Origin: Thermoflexus hugenholtzii JAD2
GTDB lineage: Bacteria > Chloroflexota > Dehalococcoidia > UBA2979
Length of the DNA stretch: 64,000 nt
Assembly (NCBI GenBank): GCA_945903275.1
Contig: CAMDNW010000003.1
Location: 97,336 to 161,335, forward strand
Direction of reading: 5' to 3'
The translations under genes and the position numbers were made by a program. The notes beneath the pieces are model-generated. The model did no database searches, was not told the origin of the DNA, and saw only the letters and a program-made list of their open reading frames with translations. Below are positions 47,774 to 56,059 of the stretch, one piece after another (the stretch's first letter is position 1; each line of letters begins with the position of its first letter).

Positions 47774-48004
47774 ATGCGAGGAAGACCGCCTGCGCGCATC
47801 GCTCTCCAACAGCAGCAGGAACGTGAACGCGCCGAATCCATCGCCAAGGCCATCGCGTCCCACCAAGTGAAGTCCATCGCTGTCGCAAAGATCACTTCAA
47901 CTGTGAAGAAGGTTACGCACATCCAGCAAACGGACAAGCAACAGCTTTCCGACGAAAAGTGGAACAACAACACGAAGGAAACCAAGAACAAGCGCAAGGA
48001 CTAG
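47774..48004 (+). CDS. Small lysine-rich ORF
   Basis: 76 codons from ATG 47774: an N-terminal Arg/Gln part (ALQQQQERERAESIAKAI), then KITSTVKKVTHIQQT and an Asn/Lys-rich end. Third codon positions favour G/C, which supports coding, but there is no clear RBS and no known relative. It is in the divergent gap before the solute-binding protein. Could be a spurious frame. Confidence 0.4.
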   Translation: MRGRPPARIALQQQQERERAESIAKAIASHQVKSIAVAKITSTVKKVTHIQQTDKQQLSDEKWNNNTKETKNKRKD

Positions 48005-48046
48005 CACGCTTCAATCCCAAAGCGCTCCGCTGCCCTCAGCAGCGAC

Positions 48047-48076
48047 GGAAGCCTCCGGCACAATCTCGGGGCTTCC
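48047..48076 (+). terminator. Possible terminator
   Basis: Arms 48047-48057 and 48067-48076 pair through GGAAGC/GCTTCC and CCG/CGG with an internal bulge, followed by TGTTGTGTCTT. It lies about 45 bases after the small ORF. Confidence 0.4.
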
Positions 48077-48179
48077 TGTTGTGTCTTCACAACACGTAAG
48101 TGATACGCTCACCGTGATAACCGCCTCGGGCTAGCACGCACCGTGCGACAAGACAGACCGCGAAGAAGAGGAGCATCTC

Positions 48180-49943
48180 TTGAACGTCTTGCCCACTAGT
48201 CGATTCGGTCGCCGCAGCATGCTGCAAGGTATCGGTGTTGGCGCACTCGGCATCGCCGGCGCAGCCCTCCTCGGTTGCGGCAACACGAACACGAGCGGAG
48301 GCGGTGCCGCCGCCCCCACCGACAAAGTCCCCGTCAAAGGCGCCACCAGCGGAGGCGGACTTCCCATGACCGCACCAGTGGTCGCAGGCAAGGCGAGGCA
48401 GGGTGGCGTCTGGACTACCGCCGGCACCACCACACCAAAGCAGCACGATGCACATACCGTACTCGCAGCCAGTATCTGGAACCGCACCAGCGAGCGCATG
48501 CTTGAACCGGATCCCAATACTGGAGCCATCCGCCCGCACGTCCTCACGAAATGGGAAGTAGCAGACCCCAGTGGCCTCACCCTCGTCGTGAAAGTTCACC
48601 CGAAGGTGTTCGTACACAACATCGCACCATGGAACGGGCGGCAGTTCACGTCGGAAGATATTGCATGGAATATGATGCGCATCGGCGGGATGTACGCCGA
48701 CAAACTGAAAATTCCCGCCACCGCGTTCCAGCGCGCCACCATGGTGCAGAACATCACCAAGGCCGAGGCGATCGATCCGCTCACCGTGAAGGTCACGCTC
48801 TCACGCCCCAACAGCGCCTTCTTCAACGGCATCATGGAGAACCGCACGTGCCTGATGCCGAAGGAGATGGACGACATCGGCTTCAAAGACCCGCTCAAAA
48901 TGGCGGGCATCGGCGCCTTCCAGGTCGCCGAATGGGTGAATGACCAGAAGACGATGTTCAAGCGCAACCCGCGCTACGGCGAGTTCCGTCCCAACGAACC
49001 GTACTTCGATGAGTTCCGCGAGATCGTCGTCCCCGACACGGCGTCCACGCAGGCGGCGTTCATCTCCGGTCAAATTCAGTCGCTCGCCGTCGCCGCGCCT
49101 GACGAGATCGCGACCATCAAGAAAGGCCTTCCGGACGCCAACCTCTACGCATGGGTGGATGGCAACTGGATGTACCTGCGCCCTTCATATGACTACGGAC
49201 CGTTCAGCGACTTCCGCGTCCGGAAGGCCATCTCGCTCGCCATCGACTACGCCTCAATCGCCGACGCGTACTACGGCCCCGGCTGGGGCTACCAGGCCGC
49301 ACTCAACCCAGGCTTCCCGGAAGCGTGGAAACCCGAGAAGGTGAAATTGCTCCCCGGATACAACCCCGGGACGAAGGAGAAGGATCGCGCTGAAGCACAG
49401 AAGATGCTCACCGCCGCCGGCTTCCCCAACGGCAAGGGCATCGACTTCGGTGTCACCTTCACAAAAGGCGACCTGCAGAACTCAAATGTCACTAGATTCC
49501 AAGGCCAGATGGCCAGCGTGTTCACGGAGATGAAGGTCGGCCAGAAGCCGCTCGCGGACAGTGCCTCATTCGCGCCGGTGCTCGCCGACGGCAAGTTCCA
49601 GATGGTCGGCTACACGAACACCTGCGTCCCTGACGCAGTGCTTGAAATGATCTCGCAGTACCACAGCAAAGGTAGCCGCAACTACGGTCACATGAACGAG
49701 AGCAGCATCGACACCCTGCTAGACAAAGCCATCATCGAACTGAACAAAGACAACCGCATCCAGATGATCGAGGAGTTCCAGCGGCGTTATATGGACGAGT
49801 GGATGCCCACCAACGTCCTGGCCGCGCAGCCGAAAAAGACCATGCTCGCCGGCAACATCGGCGGCTACGACAAGGTCGTCGGCCCTTGGTTCCAGTACTC
49901 CAGCAACGGTCAGGCCGCCCGCTGGTACTACATCGATAAGTAG
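48180..49943 (+). CDS. ABC transporter solute-binding protein, family 5 (Tat lipoprotein)
   Basis: 587 residues. The N-terminus has a twin-arginine motif SRFGRRSMLQG and a lipobox LLGCG (Cys33), so it is probably exported folded by Tat and lipid-anchored. A Gly/Ala/Ser linker precedes the SBP_bac_5 fold: LEPDPNTGAIRPHVLTKWEV, FTSEDIAWNMMRI, GAFQVAEWVNDQKTMFKRNP, DFRVRKAISLAIDYASI. TTG start at 48180 with AAGAGGAG upstream. Usual ligands are peptides, nickel or opine-like compounds. No permease or ATPase gene is in the window. Confidence 0.88.
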   Translation: MNVLPTSRFGRRSMLQGIGVGALGIAGAALLGCGNTNTSGGGAAAPTDKVPVKGATSGGGLPMTAPVVAGKARQGGVWTTAGTTTPKQHDAHTVLAASIWNRTSERMLEPDPNTGAIRPHVLTKWEVADPSGLTLVVKVHPKVFVHNIAPWNGRQFTSEDIAWNMMRIGGMYADKLKIPATAFQRATMVQNITKAEAIDPLTVKVTLSRPNSAFFNGIMENRTCLMPKEMDDIGFKDPLKMAGIGAFQVAEWVNDQKTMFKRNPRYGEFRPNEPYFDEFREIVVPDTASTQAAFISGQIQSLAVAAPDEIATIKKGLPDANLYAWVDGNWMYLRPSYDYGPFSDFRVRKAISLAIDYASIADAYYGPGWGYQAALNPGFPEAWKPEKVKLLPGYNPGTKEKDRAEAQKMLTAAGFPNGKGIDFGVTFTKGDLQNSNVTRFQGQMASVFTEMKVGQKPLADSASFAPVLADGKFQMVGYTNTCVPDAVLEMISQYHSKGSRNYGHMNESSIDTLLDKAIIELNKDNRIQMIEEFQRRYMDEWMPTNVLAAQPKKTMLAGNIGGYDKVVGPWFQYSSNGQAARWYYIDK

Positions 49944-49980
49944 ATTCCGCGGTTCACTCGAGTGACCGAATACGCATCAC

Positions 49981-50010
49981 GAAGCAACCCCGCTCACGCG
50001 GGGCTGCTTC
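49981..50010 (+). terminator. Terminator of the solute-binding protein gene
   Basis: Arms 49981-49993 and 49998-50010 form a 12-bp stem with one A/C mismatch and the loop TCAC, followed by GTGTCT. It lies 37 bases after the stop. Confidence 0.8.
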
Positions 50011-50020
50011 GTGTCTCACC

Positions 50021-50418
50021 ACTCCCACCGCCGCCGCCCGCGAGTTGCTTGCCGTCCTCGACAAACTCCGCTGGATCCACGACTTCACTCGGGATGTGGC
50101 CCGCTCCCGCGCTGCTGCTGCCCATTCATAGAAAACTGAAGCGCCTAGCCCCAGCCCTTCTGCTCAATATGTACTCACCCCGCCCGACCCGCACCCACCC
50201 GCCCGTGCGATACACTGATGGAGGCGCTATCGATACGCCGCCTCAGCCCTCCACTACGCCGTTCCAACGAAACGTCGCCCTGAGCCTGAGACACCACGCG
50301 ACCACGGACCACGTTGGCCCGCCGTCAGCATCGTCGGTGTTGGGTTCAGGCCCATAACCTGTCCCCTCCGGGCGAGACCACACACACCGCGCCACGCGCG
50401 CGAGGGAGGGACTCCCCC
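50021..50418 (+). other. Interval with a possible gene fragment
   Basis: Between the terminator and the first small gene I see one coding-like stretch, 50021-50131, reading AARELLAVLDKLRWIHDFTR and ending at TAG, without any start codon. It may be a 3' gene remnant. The remainder to 50418 has no supported feature apart from the GGGAGGG ribosome-binding site at its end. Confidence 0.3.
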
Positions 50419-50574
50419 ATGATGAAATGCCCACGCTGCGACCGCCTGCTCGTCGGCCTCGCCGGCACCTGCCTCGTCCACGGCGACCAGATCGATGTCG
50501 GTGGCCGCGCCCCCGCCCTCGAAACGGTCAACGACCAACTCCGCCAACTCCGTCAGCCCGCACCCCGGACCTAA
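50419..50574 (+). CDS. Small zinc-ribbon-like protein
   Basis: 51 residues starting MMKCPRCDRLLVGLAGTCLVHG. CxxC plus a later Cys-x2-His could bind zinc. Start ATG 50419 with GGGAGGG 9 bases upstream. The C-terminal half is a short helix (ETVNDQLRQL). Similar short zinc-ribbon proteins are frequent near mobile or phage-derived genes but no such gene is here. It leads a run of small genes to 52267. Confidence 0.6.
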   Translation: MMKCPRCDRLLVGLAGTCLVHGDQIDVGGRAPALETVNDQLRQLRQPAPRT

Positions 50575-50619
50575 CGGCCCGTAAACATCGAGGTATCAGC
50601 AGCCCCCGAGGAGACCGCC

Positions 50620-50841
50620 ATGACCACTAACGCCGAGTTCGACTGGGAGACCAAGGGCTCCAAACTCACCCCGCGTCAGCGTGCCGATTTCTCCGAGGTG
50701 GTCGACAACTGGCTGACTGGCGCTGTCCCGCTCGCGGAGGCCGCCGCCGCCCTCCGCGCCCGCATCGCCAAACTCCCGTCCAACCGTCCCGTCCGCGCCC
50801 CGCGTGTCGCGAAACCCAAAGCCACCCCCGCCGCCGAGTAA
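50620..50841 (+). CDS. Small protein of unknown function
   Basis: 73 residues. A helical core LTPRQRADFSEVVDNWLTGA and AEAAAALRARIAKL is followed by a basic Pro/Lys tail (VAKPKATPAAE) suggestive of nucleic-acid contact. RBS CGAGGAG lies 7 bases before the ATG. It is 45 bases after the zinc-ribbon gene and 40 bases before the next one, so the three are likely cotranscribed. Confidence 0.6.
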   Translation: MTTNAEFDWETKGSKLTPRQRADFSEVVDNWLTGAVPLAEAAAALRARIAKLPSNRPVRAPRVAKPKATPAAE

Positions 50842-50881
50842 TCCCGGCGGATCAACGAGTCCACCAGCGACGAGGTATGCC

Positions 50882-51229
50882 ATTACCGCCATCAACCAGA
50901 AGTCCCTGCGCTTCTCGATCGATGGAGTACTCGCTGGCATGCTCGCCACGCTTGAAGGCGACCGCTTCTCCGACGACACCGCCGCCCTCGCGGCTTCATT
51001 CGAGACCCTCGCCTCGCAGTTGACGCTCTTCGCACCCGTCGCCGGCGCCGGCGCCGGCGCCCCGGATGCCTTCGGCAGCCTCGAAGCCAAGTCGCACCTC
51101 GGCCGCGATTCCGGCAAATACCTCCTCACCACCGAAGGCCGCGTCCACTGCATCAGCACCAAGCGCACCCTTTTCAACCGCGCCGACTGCGAGCAGCTCA
51201 CGGCCGCGACGCACATCTTCCAAGCGTAG
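50882..51229 (+). CDS. Unknown protein with apparent ATT start
   Basis: 115 codons from an ATT at 50882 with CGAGG six bases before it: ITAINQKSLRFSIDGVLAGM, then DDTAALAASFETLASQLTLF, an Ala/Gly hinge, and DSGKYLLTTEGRVHCISTKR. The frame remains open upstream to a GTG at 50804 inside the previous gene, but that extension is Pro-rich and overlaps another frame. The ATT, set like the ATG of the preceding gene, is the best start. Function unknown. Confidence 0.55.
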   Translation: MTAINQKSLRFSIDGVLAGMLATLEGDRFSDDTAALAASFETLASQLTLFAPVAGAGAGAPDAFGSLEAKSHLGRDSGKYLLTTEGRVHCISTKRTLFNRADCEQLTAATHIFQA

Positions 51230-51254
51230 GTAGCCACGCACCCTGTCTCACACA

Positions 51255-51282
51255 GAAAGCCCCCATACTCGCGGGGGCCTTC
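51255..51282 (+). terminator. Terminator after the small-gene run
   Basis: GCCCCC (51259-51264) pairs with GGGGGC (51273-51278), and after one mismatch GAA with TTC. It is 25 bases after the previous stop and has the same one-mismatch design as the hairpin at 49981. Confidence 0.7.
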
Positions 51283-51316
51283 TGATGGGCCATGTCGTCG
51301 CCCCCGCTACGGCAGC

Positions 51317-51665
51317 AGCGCCTCAATCGTCCAGGCCCCGTGATAACGGATGCTCACCCCTCCCCGTGCGCGTGCATCACGTCGTGGATGAGCGCCTTCT
51401 CCTCGTCAGACTCCGCCGGCACTGAGAGCAGTGCGGCGCCCGTGGCCACCGCTTCCTCGTACTCGCGAATCTCCTCCTGCTCACCGCCAAAAGTATGTAT
51501 GGCCCGCATCACCCATCCACCCGCGCCTTCAGCCGGTGTCAGGCTTCCCGCCCCTGCGGTTCCGCTGAACACTTCCACGGTGCCCAGCGGCACCTTCGCC
51601 TCGCCGAGTCCAGCAATCGCCTTCGGCGCTGCTGCTGCATTGAAAATCCCGACCACTCGGTGCAT
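51317..51665 (-). pseudogene. Small conserved-looking protein with a C-terminal frameshift
   Basis: From ATG 51663-51665 the minus strand reads MHRVVGIFNAAAAPKAIAGL, then AIHTFGGEQEEIREYEEAVA and LLSVPAESDEEKALIHDVMH, ending at a stop at 51354. The next frame continues VSIRYHGAWTIEALLP to a stop near 51317. This is the usual C-terminus of the stress-protein-like family with the HTFGGEQEE-EYEEAV pattern. Loss or gain of a base in the G-rich run at about 51354-51362 explains it. Whether the protein still works without the last strand is unclear. Confidence 0.55.
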
Positions 51666-51919
51666 CGGATACGGTAGTGACCCGTCGCCATCCACATCCG
51701 GATCGCGATTCACGCGTGCCGGTGCGCCTGTGTGGTCATAGCATGCATGCTTTCTTTCTACCGCCAGCCCGCAGAGACGCCTCGGAAACGATACCCACTC
51801 CACTATCCAGCCGCCCCAACACACTCCCGTCACACCTCCATCAGTTCAAGGTGGCCGCAATGCAGTCCAACCCCTCAGAGCATTCCCCCACCCTCTATGC
51901 TGCCTCCGAGGTGACACCT

Positions 51920-52267
51920 ATGCCCAAGAAGACCCTGACTCAGAAGCAGATCGACCAGGAGGTCCAGCGCGGTGCCTATGTACAGGCAACCGGCGACGCC
52001 GCCACCGAGCGCCGCATCACCGTCGTGCTCGCGCTCAATGCCCTCGACTACCAGCACTGGTGTGAGGCGCACGGCAAGAACGCACGCGACCCCAACTACA
52101 TCATGGCCACCCCAGCCACTGCCCGAGGCCTGCGCAATGCGCATTTCGAGATGACCGCGCAAGGCATGTGGCGCGCCGATATCCACGTCCTGATGACGCA
52201 ACTCGTTCCTATGCTCGACGCCCCCTCAGTCAAGAAACTGGCAGGCATGGGCTGGGCACGCGCATAG
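51920..52267 (+). CDS. Small protein of unknown function
   Basis: 115 residues: MPKKTLTQKQIDQEVQRGAY at the start, then ERRITVVLALNALDYQHWCE and a C-terminus MLDAPSVKKLAGMGWARA. The ATG at 51920 has GAGGTG upstream. An earlier in-frame ATG exists, but its extension has no coding character. No family recognised. Confidence 0.55.
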   Translation: MPKKTLTQKQIDQEVQRGAYVQATGDAATERRITVVLALNALDYQHWCEAHGKNARDPNYIMATPATARGLRNAHFEMTAQGMWRADIHVLMTQLVPMLDAPSVKKLAGMGWARA

Positions 52268-52340
52268 CCGCACACCCCGCCCGTTGACGCACCCCGTACT
52301 GCCCGATAGCGTCCTCGAGGCAACACCCATCTGCTCCGGC

Positions 52341-52380
52341 CTCCCCTCTCCTGCCTCAGGAGCGGGGCCGGGGGTGAGGT
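52341..52380 (+). repeat. GC-rich repeat-like element before mcl
   Basis: CTCCCCTCTCCTGCCTCAGG followed by AGCGGGGCCGGGGGTGAGGT: imperfect palindrome in which CTCCT pairs with AGGAG and the flanking C- and G-runs pair loosely. It resembles the stretch inside recG at 27671-27714 and the common bacterial CCCTCTCC...GAGGGTGAGG elements. It lies 14 bases before the mcl start. Confidence 0.5.
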
Positions 52381-52394
52381 ACGGAGCCACCTGA

Positions 52395-53447
52395 ATGCGC
52401 AACCCGCGTGACTTCCTCAAGCCCCTCGCCATCGGCGCGCCCCAGCCCCCCACCGAGGTCGTGGTCAAGCCCACCCGCATGATCCACTTCTTTGACCCCG
52501 GCAATGAGCGCATGCGCGCCCGCGTCCCCGAAATGGCCACCCAGGTCGATGTCCTCCTCGGCAACCTCGAAGACGCCGTCGCCGCCGACCGCAAGGTTGA
52601 AGCCCGCCGCGGCCTCATCGAGGTCGCACAAACCGCAGACCTCGGCGATGTCGCACTCTGGACCCGCATCAACAGCCTCGACAGCCCCTGGTTCCTCGAC
52701 GATGTCACCGAACTCGTCTCCGAGGCTGGCAACCGCATCGAAACCTTCATGCTCCCCAAGGTGCAGGGCCCCTGGGACATCCAGTTCCTCGACCAGCTCC
52801 TCGCCCTCCTCGAAGCCAAGCACGGCCTCCAACAGCCCATCCTCATCCACGCCATCCTCGAGACCGCCCTCGGCGTCGTAAACGTCGAGGAGATATGCGC
52901 CGCCAGCCCGCGCATGCAGGGCATCTCCTTCGGCCCCGCCGACCTCGCCGCCTCCCGCCGCATGAAGACCACCCGCGTCGGCGGCGGCCACCCCGGCTAC
53001 GTCGTCCGCGCCGACCCTGTCGCTGACAATCCCGAGGCTCCCCGAGTCACCGCGCAGCAGGACCTCTGGCACTACACCCTCGCCCGCATGGTGGACGCCT
53101 GTAACGCCGCCGGCATCGCACCCTATTACGGCCCATTCGGCGACATAGCCGACGAGCAGGGCTGCGAAGACCAGTTTCGCGCCGCATTCATCCTCGGCTG
53201 CGTCGGCGCATGGTCGCTCCACCCGCGCCAGATCGCCATCGCCAAGCGGGTCTTCTCCCCCCCGCCCGACGAAGTCGCCTTCGCCCGCCGCGTTATCGAG
53301 GCTATTGGCGAAAGCGGCTCCGGCGTCGTCATGCTCGACGGCAAGATGCAAGACGACGCCACCTACAAGCAGGCCAAGGTCATGATGGACGTCGCCGAAA
53401 TGATCGCCGCCAAAGACCCCGAAATGAAAGCCGCCTACGGCCTCTAG
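52395..53447 (+). CDS. mcl: L-malyl-CoA / beta-methylmalyl-CoA lyase
   Basis: 350-residue HpcH/HpaI (CitE-like) aldolase. [77 protein letters not shown] and [20 protein letters not shown] follow, from memory, the Chloroflexus Mcl almost motif by motif, including its length. The acidic residues in GNLEDAV and HAILETA are the expected Mg and CoA-site ligands. It cleaves malyl-CoA to glyoxylate and acetyl-CoA and beta-methylmalyl-CoA to glyoxylate and propionyl-CoA, reversibly. RBS GGAG lies 9 bases upstream. The CoA-ligase genes follow. Confidence 0.92.
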   Translation: MRNPRDFLKPLAIGAPQPPTEVVVKPTRMIHFFDPGNERMRARVPEMATQVDVLLGNLEDAVAADRKVEARRGLIEVAQTADLGDVALWTRINSLDSPWFLDDVTELVSEAGNRIETFMLPKVQGPWDIQFLDQLLALLEAKHGLQQPILIHAILETALGVVNVEEICAASPRMQGISFGPADLAASRRMKTTRVGGGHPGYVVRADPVADNPEAPRVTAQQDLWHYTLARMVDACNAAGIAPYYGPFGDIADEQGCEDQFRAAFILGCVGAWSLHPRQIAIAKRVFSPPPDEVAFARRVIEAIGESGSGVVMLDGKMQDDATYKQAKVMMDVAEMIAAKDPEMKAAYGL

Positions 53448-53481
53448 AATCCGAGGCGAACGTACCCCGAGGGAGCCACTT

Positions 53482-53516
53482 CCCGCTCATGGTTCGACAA
53501 GCTCACCATGAGCGGG
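53482..53516. repeat. REP-like hairpin between mcl and the CoA-ligase genes
   Basis: A 12-bp perfect stem (53482-53493 with 53505-53516) with an 11-base loop, TCGACAAGCTC. The sequence CGCTCATGGTTCGACAAGCT is of the type seen as dispersed hairpins in many bacterial chromosomes. It could attenuate transcription between mcl and the ligase. Confidence 0.8.
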
Positions 53517-53546
53517 CTACCAGACAATGTGAACAGGACGGTGTGC

Positions 53547-54749
53547 ATGCGTCTCTATGAATTCGAAGCCAAGCAGGTGCTCGCCAAGCAAGGCGTCCCG
53601 CTCCCTAAGCGCACCTTTGCGAAAACCCCCGAGGAAGCCGAAGCCGCTGCTGCTGCAATCGCCGGCCCCGTCGTCCTCAAGTCGCAGGTGCTCAGCGGTG
53701 GCCGCATGAAGGCCGGCGGCGTCCTCTTCGCCGATGACCCGCAGACCGCGAAGACCCACGCCGCCACCATCCTCGCGCTCGAGATCAACGGCCAGCAGCC
53801 CGCAGGCGTGCTCGTCGAGGAGCGCCGCAACATCGCCCAGGAATACTTCGCCGCCGTCACCTGGGACGGCCGCGCCAAGCGCCCCGTCATCATCTTCAGC
53901 GACATGGGCGGCATCGACATCGAGGAGGTCGCGGAGACCCACCCCGACCACATCTCGCGCACCACCTTCTCACCGTCGCGCCCTTTCTCGGACTACACCG
54001 CGAAGGTCGCCGTCGCCTCCGTCGGCGTCACCGGCAACGAACTCGCGCCGCTCACGCGCATCGTCGCCGCACTCGCGCGCACCTTCCTCCAATACGACCT
54101 CACCCTCGCCGAGATCAACCCCCTCGTAAAACTCGACGACGGCAGCATCATGGCCCTCGACTCCCACATGGACATGGAAGACGAAGCCCGGGGCGCACAG
54201 CGCACCCTGCTCACCGAACTCGCCATTCCCGACAGCGACACGAGGCAGGCCCGCCCACCCACGCAGTTCGAGATCGACGGGGCGCTCGTGGACTCCGCCG
54301 ACACGCGTGGTGTCGCAGGCCGCGTGGTGGAGTTCGACGGCGACATGGGCCTCGTCATCGGCGCTGGCGGCGGCTCGCTCACCCTGTTCGACGCCGTCCG
54401 CGGCGCAGGCGGCAAGCCCGCCAACTACTGCGAGATCGGCGGCAACCCCTCCGTCAACAAAGCCGCCAACCTCACCAAACTCGTGCTCTCGAAGCCCGGC
54501 GTGCAAAAGATCGCCGTCATGATGAACGTTGTCTCCAACACCCGCGCCGACATGATGGCCCGAGGCGTCATCAAGGGCTGCCTCGACGCTGGCCGCGTCC
54601 CTGCCGACACTATCGCGATCTTCCGCATCCCCGGCTCCTGGGAAGAAGAAGCCGTCAAAATCCTCCAGCAGTACGGCGTCGAATACGTCGACCGCACCGT
54701 CTCGATGCACGAAGCGGCCGGCCGCGCCGTCGCCAAGATGGGCAACTAA
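53547..54749 (+). CDS. ATP-grasp CoA ligase beta subunit (malate- or succinate-CoA ligase type)
   Basis: 400 residues. MRLYEFEAKQVLAKQGVPLP is the ATP-grasp start of SucC/MtkA proteins; FSDMGGIDIEEVAETHPDHI, AEINPLVKLDDGSIMALDSH (metal site) and NYCEIGGNPS follow. ATG at 53547 with AGGACGG upstream is used. An earlier in-frame start would include the REP hairpin. Position directly after mcl suggests malate + CoA + ATP to malyl-CoA, the MtkA role in the serine cycle, or the reverse to conserve ATP. It differs from SucC in several usual stretches, so succinate is not assured. Confidence 0.85.
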   Translation: MRLYEFEAKQVLAKQGVPLPKRTFAKTPEEAEAAAAAIAGPVVLKSQVLSGGRMKAGGVLFADDPQTAKTHAATILALEINGQQPAGVLVEERRNIAQEYFAAVTWDGRAKRPVIIFSDMGGIDIEEVAETHPDHISRTTFSPSRPFSDYTAKVAVASVGVTGNELAPLTRIVAALARTFLQYDLTLAEINPLVKLDDGSIMALDSHMDMEDEARGAQRTLLTELAIPDSDTRQARPPTQFEIDGALVDSADTRGVAGRVVEFDGDMGLVIGAGGGSLTLFDAVRGAGGKPANYCEIGGNPSVNKAANLTKLVLSKPGVQKIAVMMNVVSNTRADMMARGVIKGCLDAGRVPADTIAIFRIPGSWEEEAVKILQQYGVEYVDRTVSMHEAAGRAVAKMGN

Positions 54750-54751
54750 CC

Positions 54752-55648
54752 ATGTCAATCCTCATCGACAAGAACAGCACCTACATCATCCAGGGCATCA
54801 CCGGCCGCGAGGCCGTCACGATGACCCGCGAACTGCTCGACTACGGCGCGAAGGTCGTCGGCGGCGTCACCCCCGGCCGCAAAGGCCGCGACGTCCACGG
54901 CGTCCCCGTCGAGGACACCGTGCGCGCACTCACCGATCGTATGCGCGTTGACGGCGCCATCGTCGTCGTCCCGCCCGCCTTCGCTGCCGACGCCATCCTC
55001 GAAGCCGTGGAGGCAGGCATCAAACTCATCGTCGTCGTCACCGAGCGCATCCCGCGCAAGCAGGTCGCACAAGCCGTCGAGTACGCACAGCAGGAAGGCG
55101 CGCGCATCATCGGCCCCAACTGCCTCGGCATCATCGCCCCCGGCAAGTCCCGCATGGGCGGCATCGGCGGTGCTCCCGAGGCTACCCGGCGTGCCTTCGT
55201 CCCCGGCAGCATCGGCGTGATGTCCCGCTCCGGCGGCATGACCGTCGAGATTTCGAACGCGCTCTCGCAGGCTGGCCTCGGCATCAGCACCGCCGTCTCC
55301 ATCGGCGGCGACGCGATCATCGGCTCCACCTACGCCGAACTCATGCCGCTTTTCGAGGCCGACCCCGACACCAAGGGCATCGCAATCTACTCCGAGCCCG
55401 GCGGCCGCATGGAAGCCGAACTCGCCGACTACATGCAGCAGTCCAAGAGCCGCCTCCCCGTCGTCGCCTTCATGGCTGGCCGCTTCATGGATGCCATGCC
55501 CGGTATGCGCTTCGGCCACGCCGGCACCATCGTCGAAGGCCGCGCCGACACCACCGCCGACAAGATCGCCCGCATGGAAGCCGCTGGCATCAACGTCGCC
55601 GAACGCATCGAAGAAATCCCGGCCCTGCTCAAGCAGCGCATCGGTTAA
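54752..55648 (+). CDS. CoA ligase alpha subunit (malate- or succinate-CoA ligase type)
   Basis: 298 residues. MSILIDKNSTYIIQGITGRE is similar to MtkB/SucD starts; GGVTPGRKGRDVHGVPV, GPNCLGIIAPGKSRMG and VMSRSGGMTVEISNALSQAG form the CoA-binding Rossmann part. The phosphohistidine is H256 in MRFGHAGTIVEG. It starts 2 bases after the beta subunit, so the two are a heteromer. Substrate is inferred from mcl. Biochemical separation of malate from succinate ligase cannot be done by eye. Confidence 0.85.
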   Translation: MSILIDKNSTYIIQGITGREAVTMTRELLDYGAKVVGGVTPGRKGRDVHGVPVEDTVRALTDRMRVDGAIVVVPPAFAADAILEAVEAGIKLIVVVTERIPRKQVAQAVEYAQQEGARIIGPNCLGIIAPGKSRMGGIGGAPEATRRAFVPGSIGVMSRSGGMTVEISNALSQAGLGISTAVSIGGDAIIGSTYAELMPLFEADPDTKGIAIYSEPGGRMEAELADYMQQSKSRLPVVAFMAGRFMDAMPGMRFGHAGTIVEGRADTTADKIARMEAAGINVAERIEEIPALLKQRIG

Positions 55649-55665
55649 TAGGACAGGCGAAACCA

Positions 55666-55896
55666 ATGTCCCTCTTCATCACTGTCGAAATCGCTGACGC
55701 CGTCCAGTCTGATGAGGCGCTCAAGAAGCAACTCGTCGAGGTTTGCCCCGTCGATATCTTCGCCCTCGACGGCCCCCGCCTCACCGCCGTCGAAAACAAC
55801 CTCGACGAGTGCACTCTCTGCCGCCTCTGTCTCGACGCCGCCGGCGACAAAGTCGCCGTCATCAAGCTCTACGACGGCAACGCCCGGCTGGAATAG
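55666..55896 (+). CDS. Ferredoxin-like protein, one [4Fe-4S] site
   Basis: 76 residues. C27 in EVCPVDIFALDG and C49, C52, C55 in DECTLCRLC give four ligands, in the order CP first and CxxCxxC second. This is half of a two-cluster ferredoxin and resembles FixX-type arrangements. It begins 17 bases after the CoA-ligase alpha gene and is probably cotranscribed. A function there is not obvious: neither ligase nor lyase is a redox enzyme. An electron link to the acyl-CoA dehydrogenase or a glyoxylate/glycolate oxidoreductase is possible. Confidence 0.75.
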   Translation: MSLFITVEIADAVQSDEALKKQLVEVCPVDIFALDGPRLTAVENNLDECTLCRLCLDAAGDKVAVIKLYDGNARLE

Positions 55897-56059
55897 CACC
55901 GCAGCGTCGGTGTAACCCCGGCCGGACAACCTCGCAACCCCCGATCCCTCCTTCACACCTCCGATATCACGAGTATGATGCCGTCGTCCGGGGCAGCGCT
56001 GCCCGTCCGGCCCCAGCCGGGCGCGGGCTACCTGCGGTGCAGTGAGCGGGGGGTACGCG

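Noticed and set aside
51292..51741. Plus-strand frame opposite the HTFGGEQEE gene
   Set aside because: Ser/Pro-rich shadow; the minus-strand peptide has a recognisable conserved pattern and is the coding one.
50419..52267. Prophage or integrative element
   Set aside because: No integrase, terminase, portal, recombinase, tRNA or att-like direct repeats could be seen around the small genes.
53547..55648. Calling the ligase genes plain sucCD
   Set aside because: The order directly after mcl and the MtkB-like N-terminus favour malate, and the beta subunit is divergent from ordinary SucC. The substrate is left open instead of fixed.
54755..55666. A 303-codon open frame antisense to the CoA-ligase alpha gene
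   Set aside because: Gly/Asp/Val-rich mirror of a high-GC gene with no motifs; similar antisense frames occur opposite mcl, the beta subunit and the epimerase.
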